Source: Sorex araneus
Taxonomy: Eukaryota > Chordata > Mammalia > Eulipotyphla > Soricidae
DNA: 64,000 nt
Direction of reading: 5' to 3'
NCBI RefSeq assembly: GCF_027595985.1
Contig: NC_073306.1
Location: 192,589,000 to 192,652,999, forward strand
The position numbers and the translations under genes are program-made. The notes beneath the pieces are model-generated. The model saw only the letters and a list, made by a program, of their open reading frames with translations. It made no database searches and had not been told where the DNA came from. This document shows, in pieces, positions 51,052-63,000 of the stretch (its first letter is position 1; each line of letters opens with the position of its first letter).

Positions 51052-54000
51052 CTAACAACAATAACAAAAAAAGGACAGATAAATTCAGATGATAGGTAGA
51101 ATTTGGATGTATTTTATAAAATGCTAACCAGAAAACCTGCATTTGTATCTAAATATGACAACTTAAATCTGATCTGCTTTAATACATGTTTTTTAATCAA
51201 AGATCTAAACTCAAGACACACATTTCCTGATGGTGAATCAATATGGAATACTGCTGGCTGTAATAAATACAGAATATTTATTAAAAGACCAAAAACAAAC
51301 AAAAAAAAGCACAAAGTTGGAAAAATAGCAATAACACTAAAAACAATGCCAAGCTACAAAACAACCCCCTTTAAGTCCCCAGTGTAAGCAATGCTTTTAA
51401 AATGAGAATACTCCTATACTCCCTGAATAGTTCACAGGTATCAAACTCCGCTTAGGCACTTCACTGTAAAAAATAAAATGGAACACACCTTAAAGTCTTT
51501 TTAAAATTGCCCTTCTTTCTCTTTGAGAGCACTGCTCTCAATGGGCACTGCTCCTACATAAGAAGCAGGTGCCGGCGGCTCACACCTGGCTCAGACAGTC
51601 TTTAAACATCAGCTAGATGCATCAGAGGAAAATAATTTTTTAAGTGCTGTTTTTCTCTTTTATTTCATGTGTATCCTAGTTATTAAAAAATCTACTTCCA
51701 TTTTTCATGTCAATTTGGTCGAATCACATTACTATCTACACACTCCAGACACTGTTGCATTAGCTTCAAGCACGTTGTCTCTAGTTTGCTCCAGCCCCAA
51801 ATCTACTTGTTTGCCAGAATTATCTTATGATGTAAATATGCTATTCTGTCAAATCACGTTACCTACTGTGTGTGCAAAAAATGAACACAAAACTCGAGGC
51901 GCTCTCTCACTGCCTGCGTTCGGTGGTCTTGCGCTGCTTCCCCCACCCTGGATGGCAGATGGCAACGGGCAGACAAAAGAGGAAACGAGGTGCAGGCTGG
52001 TTGTTGATCAGTTGCAATTTATTCCAATCTCATCTCCATTCTCCTCTACCCTTCTCTTTCCGAGTCTCCTTGATCCTCCCCCTATTCTGCTCCATCCTCC
52101 TTGATTCTCCTTAATCCTTCTCCCCCTGCCCTTTTCTTACAGCCTAAATTATATTCCCCAATCATGGGGGATGGGGTAACAATTACAATAGGTGTGGTCA
52201 TACAAACAACGATGCAAAGTCCTTCTTTCAGGGGAAGCCTCTCCTAGGACAAATTCAAATTCAGCAAATGGCCCATCTAACGGCCAAATACCACCTAGAG
52301 GTGCACTTCTCCTTTCCTTAGTCCAACAACCATTTAAACATTCATCTTAGTTCTACTTAATATATTAATCATTTTGTATGGACACAGTAAGAGATACATT
52401 AAGCTTATAGGGTGACTTTCCTGAGGAGATCTTGCTATAGATCTCAGGCTACAATGCTCAGGAAAGATTAATCTTTCTTAACCCTAGCAGGGTCCTAATC
52501 CCGTTGCTACTCTTTGGATCATGAAAGAATTTGTCCATGACCATCCGTGCTCTTAACTTACAGTTAAGTATTATGGCTCATTTCGATGCCAGGGTAGCTC
52601 ACAGCTTGCCCTGCGTCCATTCAGTCCCTCATTGGAACCCTGCTTTTGGGGTGCTAGAACTAAGGGCAACTGAGGCTTAAGTTGAGAAAACAGATGCCCA
52701 GGAGGGAATATTATTTGGAATCAATTAACTTCCAGGTTACAAAAGCATGGCATTAACTGTCTTCCTGTGTCAATACAAAAAGGACATCGCGCTGAAGTAA
52801 CTATGCAAATGACGTAAGGAGAAGAGAAAAGCAGTATTTCATTTACAAATACAAATCCAGTATTCTAGAAGGATCTGATCTTATAGTCAACAGAGTCTTA
52901 TTTGGGAATAAAGGTGACTGACCAGTTGGGAAAGCAGACCAGAGAAGAGGTTACAGATAATCACAGAGGAATGGGAATGTCTCGGGAATACTGTGGATGG
53001 GTGTAATCCAATAAATCTAAGTTTCCTTGCAGCCAGGGAGAAAGGACATACCAATGTTAAACCTAAAATGTTTAGAGCTATATTCCAATGAACACAGAGG
53101 AATAAGAGTACCCCAGGAGCACTGTGATGGGTGTAACCCAATAAACCTAAGTTCCCTGTAGCCAGGGAGAAAGGACAAACCAATGTTATTCTATAATCTA
53201 TCACGAATCCTGATTACCTGTCAAGTTCTGAATTATGTAATTTATTTAATCCATTTTACAAAGTTTTTTTTTTCTATTTAGCTCTCAATTTGAGTTAGTA
53301 TGCATACTCTAAAAAACTTCATTATATTAGTTATTCTATTGCTTTTTAAGTTTACTGAATACTTTTAGTCTCAATAGATTGTGGACTCTTGAATGCAAGG
53401 ACTGTCTGATAGATACAAGATGACAAAATATTAAGAGTATCACTGAGACTCCCACTTGTCAGCACATGGCTTGTCCAAACTACTATTTCAGTGCTTAAAA
53501 GTTATGGGCTGAATTATTACTATTTGCTGACAAAAAAAGTTTCAAGAGGGATCAATAAGTCACTCAATGTGACAAAATAAGAGCTGAACTACTTGTGAAC
53601 TCATGTCTATCTGAAGCCAAGCTTGTCCAGAATTTTGTGGGGAATGTTCCAATAGATAGCTGCTGAAGTGAACAGTAAAACAAAAGAAAGATTTATTCAC
53701 AAAATCTATCATGCTGGAGGTTTAAAATTTGACCGACTTTTATAAAGCGTTTATGGTGAACTGCTGCACCATTTAAAAAACCTTACTAACTGGGGGAATT
53801 TGGTCTTTCAAAGCACAGATAATCAAGATGGGATTCAATAATTGATCTTATTGACAATCATATTTAAAGTTTACTTATGTTCAAGTACCTATTATATATT
53901 CTTTATTCGTGACATTCTTTTTTTTTTTGAGGAGGTAACACATTAATTGTGCACAGGGCATCCTTCTGGTGATGGTAGGGATCAAACTGGGGTCTGCCAC

Positions 54001-57000
54001 ATATAAAGCAAACACCTTAACCCCCAGACTATCTCTCTAGCTCCACACCAATCATCTTGATGCTGCTCTGGAGATTTTGAGATAGATATGCAAGTGAAGA
54101 GATTTAACAAAATTTTGCCCTTATGAAACTTAGATTTTAGCGGCAGAAAAGATAAAATAAACAGCTACTATAAGTAAGACATAAAGTAGTTTTAAGACAG
54201 TGCTAAGTGTTATGAACAATAGAGAAACAGAAGAGCAAAGAGGACTGGGAATGCTAAGCTGGGCAGTGGACAAGATGTATCCAGCAGGGCTCATGAATAC
54301 CTCTTGACTATATGAGATGTAAGCTTAGCCAGGTTACCTTCTCAGAAAGAGTTACAAGCAAAGAGTTACAGTGAAGACTCCATGATGGAGAACTAGAGTT
54401 TTGGAGAAAAAAAACGTAAGGAGGCTAGTATAGCTGGAGTACAGTGAAAAAAGTGAAGAGAACTGGGAATTAAATCACTAAGGGCCATTATGCCATTTTA
54501 TTAGGAGAGAACGTGACAGGGAAAGGGAATACCTTGACTATTCAATATAATCTTGCAATACCACTTTCTTCTACTCTTTTCTCCAATTGGCTTAGTTGTG
54601 TTATGCAAAGAATCTAAGGAGGATAGGGACTTCAGTTTCTTCAATGCTATATCCCTAAATCTGATAAAAGTCCCCCAAACAGAGCCAAAGAGACAGTCCA
54701 ACTGTTAGTGCTTGTCATGCACACAGCTAACCTGGGTTCATGGTCCCGGGAGCACCATCAGGAGTGATCCCTAAGCAGAGTCCGAGCACTGACAGACATA
54801 GCCCCCAAATAAAAAATATCCAGAGCACAGCACACATTTTTAAAGGAAAGTTTGTTTAATAAATGAACAAAAGTAATGATTTGGTATTTATTTTATACTT
54901 CAATTTCATAACTCCTGTCATAACGGATTTTCTAGTAAGAGAGAGATCTTTCTTTGTGGGGGGAGGAGGGCTGCACACCCAGAGTGCTTAGGGCTTACTC
55001 CTGGCTCTGTACCCAAGATTTACTCCTGGCGGCCTTGGGGAACTGTATGAGGTTTGAGGGATCAAGTGGGGTCAGCTGCAGCATGCAAGGCAAGCACCCC
55101 ACTTGATGTACTATCGCTCCAGCCCCGAGACTCATTACTTTTATGTGGGGTGTTCAACACATTAGGGTTCTATGCTTATTTTTTCCTGGAAAGCTGACCG
55201 AACTATGATATAGTCACAGGAATACTGTAATGTATTCTGAATTAACGTGTTGATATTGGTAGGTTCACATTATTAATGCCATTAGACAAGAGTGAATCAT
55301 ATTTATAACCTAGATATTGAATTTCACAACATGTCTTAAGTTTGTCTTATCTTCTGTATATCTTTTGCCTATAATATTCAATACTCACGTTAGCTTCAAT
55401 CTTTTTGCATGTCCAGGCATTATAGGAACATAAAGCATTTTGACTCCCTGTACCACCATTGTTGGCTCAATTCCATATTTCTCCTATAATAATAATTGAA
55501 AAAAAAAAAACCTCAGTGCTCCAAACAAACACAAAATACTGGCTGTCAAATTTTTTTTAAATGTTTACTCTTTGAGATTTATTTTTTGGGGGTTGGGGTT
55601 GACAATATTTTAAAACCAGTAAAAAAAGAGAAAATTCCAATTGATGTATATAAAAACCTCTAATAAAGTTATATAAACGACAAATTTGAAGTTATAAAGA
55701 AACAAGTACATGTCTTACTTTGACTGCATTTATAAAATCCAAAAGGGTGAAGTCTTCTTTTCCATGTATAGTCCACCTGTCCCAAATTGTAAATGATATT
55801 CCATTTCTGTTGTAGAAAAAATATGCAAAGAGAGAAAAATATCTTAATTTTCTCCTGTCTATTTAAGCTTGCTTTACTCGGACTACTCCCAGATTATTAT
55901 TCAGGGGGTTACTCTCACCAGTGCGGGGCGACCATGCAGTGTCAGGGGACAAACACCAGTCTCCCACATGCAAACCACAAACCCCAGCACTTTGAGCTCT
56001 CTCCAGAGCTGATTATCTTCCCCTGGCCTCTAACATCCCAAGGGCAGATTATTTGTGGTTACAGAAATTAACATGGAGAAAAAGGGGAAAACACAATTTC
56101 AAAATATTTCATAATCTATAATCTCCTTGTCACATCACCTGGGTAATCACTTTTACAAGTCCCTAGTGCCCCTTCTGGTGGTGTCTCACTATCTCATCAT
56201 ATGTTAGTATGTCTTCTAAGAGCTCTGACTTGAGTTGAGGGGACATAACCCCCAGAGTTTTGGGCCAAGAGCTCTGGGTTTGGGAGTGTGTATGCGACGT
56301 GGGGATTGAACTGGATTCAAGTGTGTGTAAGGCAAGTGCTCTACCCCTGTTCTATCTCTCAGGCCCCAGAGTTCTAATTAACCAATTCAAATTTGTGAGG
56401 GTCATACTTTTGTGCGAGTCACATTGAGGCCCTAGGGACCACTTCTACCCCATTTTGGCAGGATGAAGCCCACAGTCTTGCACATGCAATGGTTTCTAAC
56501 ACTTGTGCCATACTCTTGGCTTGGTCCTTCATAACATTTTCTAAGTGGACGTTACATTTCCTTATTATTAAGTTCTTTGGTTGTTCCTGGTGCTCCAGGG
56601 TTATTCCTGACTCTTCACTCAGGGTTCATTCCTAGCAGTGCTCAGAGGACCATAAAGGATGCCAGGGATCAAACCCAGGTTGGCTGCGTGCAAGGCAAGC
56701 GCCTTACCTGCTGTACTATTTCTCCAGCCCTTGGTTGTTCCAATCTTTGTCTATGACAAAGCCAGAATGAACTGTCTTTCACATATCATTCCAGATGATG
56801 AGTACAAGCTTATCTTCAAAGCAACAGTGCTACATTTCTCCTTTTTGAAAGGCCAGACTATCTTATTTTTTGTTTTTGAGCTACACTTGGTGACACTTGG
56901 GGCTTATTCTTGGCTCTGTGCTTAAGGATCACTCTTGGCAGACATGAGCAATGATATGGGATGCTGGAGATTGAACCTGAGTCAGCTGCATATAAGGACA

Positions 57001-60000
57001 AGGCCTTACTCACTGTTCTACCTTTCTGACCTCTGATTACACTATTTTAAACTCTAATCAGTAATCTTTTTTTTTTTTTCCTTTTTGGGTTACACCCAGC
57101 AATGCACAGGTGTTACTCCTGGCTCATGCACTCAGGAATTACTCCTGGCGGTGCTCGGGGGACCATATGGGATGCTGGGAATCGAACCCAGGTCAGCCAT
57201 GTGCAACGCAAATGCCCTACCTGCTGTGCTATCACTCTAGCCCTCTAATCAGTAATCTATGAATACACTGTCACAGCTGGCCAAGACAAATGTTCAATTT
57301 TAGATTACCAACAATCTGAAAAGTAAAGCTCTAAGCAGGAAAACTGCTTTACTTTGTCACATTATTTGGGGGCGTAGGATCGAAATCTTATGATCCACTG
57401 CTCAGACTACTAGGAGTACATTCTCCTTTACTGGGTAAATAAAAACGGGTGAGATTATAAGAAAGCAAAATCTCAAATAGTGTGGTCGGTAAGTTTGTGC
57501 CATTTTTGGCTACTCTAGTCAAAAATGCTTTATGAAGATTAGATTTTGAACTGGTTTTGAAGCGATGTCAGTATTTACATAAAGAAAGATGTAAAGCTAG
57601 CATTTTTCCCTTTTAGAAGTGACTCTTGTTTCATTTCTCATTAAGCGAGAAAAATATATTTATACATACCTGATTTCAGTTTTTTTCACTTCCGATGTCT
57701 CTGTAAACACCATAACTGGAATGGCTAAGTTAAGGAAACAATTTTTGTAGGTTTCAAATGGATAGCCACCTGCAACTTTGATCAACTCCAGCGCAACCTA
57801 GAGAAAAGAAGGCAGCCTGATCACAGTAAGAGCAGAAAACTTTTTGACTTTAGTGGCATATATCTAACATTCCTGAATTCTTAAAACAAAGGTTATGATT
57901 AAGAAGATTATTGCGTACAAGAAAAAAACCCATACTTATAGGGCGGTTTTCCTGAGGACATCTTGCTATAGATCTCAGACTACAGTGCTCAGGAGAGATT
58001 AATCTTTCTTAACCCTAGCAGGGTCTTAATCCTGTTGCTACTCTTTGGATCATGAAAGAATTTGTCCATGACTATGCTCTGAACTTACAATTAAGTATTA
58101 TGGCACTTGGCCTGGCTCATTTCGATGCCAGGGTAGCTCACAGCTTGCCCTGTGTCCATTCAGTCCCTCATCGGAACCCTGCTTTTGGGGTGCTAGGAAC
58201 TAAGGGAAACTGAGGCTTAAGTTGAGAAAATGCACCTGTTTGAGCTCAGGGCTGACTCCCAGCTCTTTATTCAGACATCAGTACTCTTGGTGGTGCTGCC
58301 GGGGCTTGAACCAGTGTCTACAGCATGCAAGTGAAGAGCCTGAACCCTTGGACTATTCTTTCGGCTCAAGAACTTATTATTATTATTATTTCTTAAATAC
58401 TAAAATGTTTTTGATTTTCCACTTTATACTTTGTATAAAGTAAATCAAGATTGCTGCATTTTCTCAGTATCTTGAAACTTTAAATTATAAGATCAACAGG
58501 TGTAGGATAACATTGGTTTGTCCTTTCTCCCTTGCCAAAGGGAGCTTAGGTTTACTGGGTTACAACCATCACAGTGCTCCCAAGTCACTCCCATTCCTCT
58601 GTGCTTATCTGTAACTTCTCTGTGCTCTCTTTCCCAACCAGTTAATCACCTTTCCTCCTTAATCAGACTCTGTTAACTTGTAAGGTCAGATCCTTCTAAG
58701 GACAGTGAACTTGTATTGTAAGTTAAATATTGCCTTTCTCCTCTCCTTATGTCTTTTGAATAGTTTACTTTAAAATAATGTCCTTTTTGTATAGACATAG
58801 CAAGACAGTTAATATTATGTTTTTATAACTTTATGAGTTAATTGGCTCCGAATAATATTCATTCCCGGACATCTGCTTTCTCAACTTAAGCCTCAGTTTC
58901 CCTTAGTTCCTAGCACCCCAAAAGCAGAGTTCCGATGAGGGACTGAATGGACCCAGGGCAAGCTGTGAGCTACCCTGGTATCAAAATGGGCCAGGCCAAA
59001 GTGCCATGATACTTAACTATAAGTTAAGAGCATCGTCATAGACAAATGCTGTCATGATTCAATGACATGCTAGGGATCCCTACTAGGGGATCATCATCAT
59101 CATCATCGTGCTGATTGTTGATTTTCTCGAGCGGTCTCAGTAACATCTCCATTTATCCTAGCCCTGAGATTTTAGAAGCCTCTCTTTACTCGTTCTTCCC
59201 AACAGTGCCACACTGGAGACACTTTTAGGGTCAGGGGAATGAGACCCATCATTGTTACTGGTTTTGGCATATGAATACACCACGGGGAGCTTGCCAGGCT
59301 CTCCCATGTGGGTTAGGAAAGACTAATCTAGCCTGAGCACTGTAGTCTGAGATCGATAGGGAGATGGCCCCAGGAGAGCAATCCTATAAGCTTAATGTAT
59401 CTCTTACTGAGTCCATACAACAGGATTAATATTATGAATGTTTATATGTTTGTTGGAAAAGGAGAGGAGAAACACACACATGGGATTCCGCTCTTGGGCT
59501 CTTGGGCTCTTGGGTGGGTCGTCCTGAATGAGAATCTGTCCTAGAAGCAGCTTCCCCTGAGGGAAGGACTTTACCTCTGCTGACTGTATGACCACTCCTA
59601 CGTGTAATTACTGTAATCCCCAATCCTTCATGCTCTGGAACTTAACTAAGGCTGTAAGAGTGGGCTGGGGGATGCAGAAGGAGAAGCAGGAAGCAGAAGC
59701 AGGAAGGAGAAGTATGAAGGAGCAGGACCCTAAAGGAGGATGAGGGGGATCAGGGAAAAGGGATCCAGGAGGAAGAAAATGGAGATGGGAATGGAATAAA
59801 CTCCAGTGGGCACCAACCAGCCTGACCCTTGTTCTCTCCCAATGGACACCATCCAGCCTGGCCCTCGTTCTCTACCTCATTCGCCCATCGCCATCAGCTA
59901 CCCTGGGGTGGGGGAAGTGGTGTGAGACCACTGAAGAGGGCAGTGAGAGAGAAAGAGCGGCCGCGGCCCCTCGTATTTTACTCTTTGAATACACAAATAG

Positions 60001-63000
60001 GTATCCCCTCATCTCCTAAGAAATCTCAGAAGCAGGCTGGAGGGGATACATCAGGGAAGACAAGAGAGAGATGAAGAAGCAGATGTCAGATCTGAGTATC
60101 ATGAACTCACCAAGCCAGAAACTGCAGCGGTAGATGTTGCTATGGCGGGTATGATTTTACCAGCTATGCGCTTTGTCTTGAAACGGTCAGCAGGTTCAAT
60201 GCTATACATTTTAGCACGGAGATTTGATGCAGCTGTGATAAAATCTATATGTCCATTCTGATCATCATCTTTCTCAAATGAAAGCACTGCCATCTGAAGA
60301 TCACCTGTGACAATAACCAGAAAAGGTGTCCTAGTAAGTAGTGAAGGTTCTAATAGGTAAAACTGAATGTGAATTTATTACTTTTACAAATACAAGAAGA
60401 ATCTAGAAAACTGAAGTTACTGATGGACATGAAAATGCTGAATTTAGTACCACTAAATTAGGTAAGTTTTTATATATAACCCCCCCCCCATACATAAAAA
60501 TGAAAAAAAAATCACATACATCTATTACATGGTTTATAATAAAAAAGGGTTAACACTGGCTATTATTCACAAATTGATTCATCAATACTACACTATATTT
60601 TGTCAATCTAATAAACATGTATCCTTGAGAAGTATTAGACAAATGATTCTATTTGTCTGCGATGAAATGAAAAAGCATGTTAAGCCTTTTTTAGTATAGT
60701 AATTAAATCAAGATAACTGCCATTCCTTTGCAAAACAGTTGGATAATTAGGTTATTTTCCCTAACTTTACTGACCGTCCCAAAAGCCTCCATCCCTCTCA
60801 TGGAGCTCAGCAAGCTATCGCAAGTATCCTGCCCGCACGGCAGAGCCTGGCAAGCTACCTGTGGCGTACTCAATACGCCAAAAACAGTAAGGACAGTCCT
60901 CATTCTCCTGATCCCGAAAGAGCCCCCAGCACACCATCAGGCTACACTAGCATGTGACAGCAAAAAATGGAGACTTACTGGTGCCCGCTTGAGCAAATCC
61001 AACAATGGGATGACAGTGATACAGTGATTAGTGACATATGTATAAGAACCTGAGTTTGGAAACCAGTCATATAAAAAATAGTGGGCAGGTCTAGACTTAA
61101 CAGGTATAGTTTCACAGAGTTAAAAACTCAGATCCCTAGTGTTTACAATGAGTAAATAAGGATGTTTGTAGGTCAGTTTGTATTCTGTCAGTAATAACAA
61201 AGAGTAAGGAGACTAAGATAAATGTTTGTACTTCTTTATCTTAAAATATCTTAACTGGATCTTAAGGACTAATTTTTTTCTTACTATGCTATCCGTAAGT
61301 TACAAAGGCACAACAACAGAGGCTGTTTAGTACTAAAGCTATCAAAGTAACAACAAAGTAAATATAAATTTCAGTCTTTAAAGGTAAAGGAAACCGGGTA
61401 AATTATAAATTTATTCAACTAAAGTAGAGTGATGATTTTTATTAATGTAATCAACTTTTAACTCTCTCTATATAACATCTATCTACATACCTAGTTCTGG
61501 AGCTCAAACCCACAAGCTCACACATGCAAAGCAAATGCTCTACCTCAATATCTCAGTTCCCAACTAGTGTCATTATTGAGGTATTTACTACTCAACCCCA
61601 CATGCTTTTGTGCACAAAACTTAGTGAAAATAAAAGTACTGATTTAATTTTTTTTTTTTTGCAACACCCAGCAGTGCTGAGAACTTACTCCTAGGTTTGC
61701 ACTAAGGAATTACTCCTGGTGGGGATCGGGGGACTATATGGGGTGCTGGGGATTAAACCTGGGTTGGCCGCATGCAAGTCAAGTGCACATGTCTCTGAAC
61801 TAGAGCTCCAGCCCCTCACCAAGCATTTTTACATTCCTCCTTACTTGCTGTAGCTTCATTAGATGCAATGGCCTTTTCTAGTTGGAAAACAGCATTCCTC
61901 TCATCTTCACTGCTAACAGGAACATGATCTGGTTTCCTTGCAGCTTCATCTGTTTGAACAACCTTTAAATATATGCACAGACATACATTTATCAACATCC
62001 TTCACCTAAGCTTAGTTGCTATACTGGCTTTACCAATGTAGAGAAACTATCTCCTCTTTTTTTTTTTTTGCTTTTTGGGTCACACCCAGCGATGCTCAGG
62101 GGTTACTCCTGGCTCTGCACTCAGGAATTACTCCTGGCGGTGCTTGGGGGACCATATGGGATGCTGGGGATCGAACCTGGGTCGGCCGCGTGCAAGGCAA
62201 ACGCCCTACCCGCTGTGCTATCGCTCCGGCCCCTATCTCCTCTATTTAATTAGGTTATTAGACTTTATGGTATGATGTATTTTACACCGTCTATTATTAA
62301 CTAATATTATGTAAGCAGAGTACTTGTTTTATTATCTCTTTCCTCACGAGGACATGCAAACTCACTGGAACAGGGACAGTTATCTTGCTTACTCAATCAT
62401 AATGGGTGTCAAAATTATTTACTGAAGGTATATAAAAACTTGAGTTTATAAAGATTTCTTTAAAATTTCTACAGTAAGGGTAGGAATGGAGCTCAGTGGT
62501 AGAGTGTATGCCAGCTATTAAGCTGGCTTTTAACTTAATTTTCAACTAAGAAAATTCCAATCTCTTTTACTCCAATTCCAATCGCCTTTAAGTCCTATCA
62601 GGGCTATTGCAAAATATATATATAAACCAACCCCTTATCAAACAATTTCCTATTTACACCACCCTCATGAGAAGCATCAGCTTTTTGCCTACAATCTGCT
62701 AAGAGTATTTTCTGTCTCCTTGTGTCACATAGAGTAAATCACTAGTATCACAATAGCCAGAGTTGTCCCTTTTTAAACTAAGTCAGACTGTGCTCGCTGC
62801 TTCAAGCCTTCCACTGGCATATTCTATAGAACATGCGGCTCTCGGAACCCAACGACCGCTCCTATCTGTCACTCCTGCTGAATGCTCTTCAGATAACACC
62901 CGCCTTCAAAGTTTGCAAAGGCCTTTCACTGCACTATTACTGCTGCCTGCAAATTACAGGAAGGCTCCCTCTCCCTCTCTTCCTACAGGATTCTGCTCAA

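Larger units (their letters stand above)
51052..55388 (-). other. UBA6: UBA6 last intron
   Basis: 4.3 kb. 51052-51880 has no recognised repeat; then a long LTR-like repeat (51885-53205), a repeat-poor stretch (53206-53920) and old SINE1 copies. Confidence 0.85.

Noticed and set aside
62016-62275. Overlapping ORFs of 60-80 codons reading '[18 protein letters not shown]' and similar
   Set aside because: These are translations of SINE1, seen at every young copy (also 502-777, 14414-14664, 22515-22992, 45289-45594). The same peptide at many unrelated loci is repeat sequence, not a gene family.
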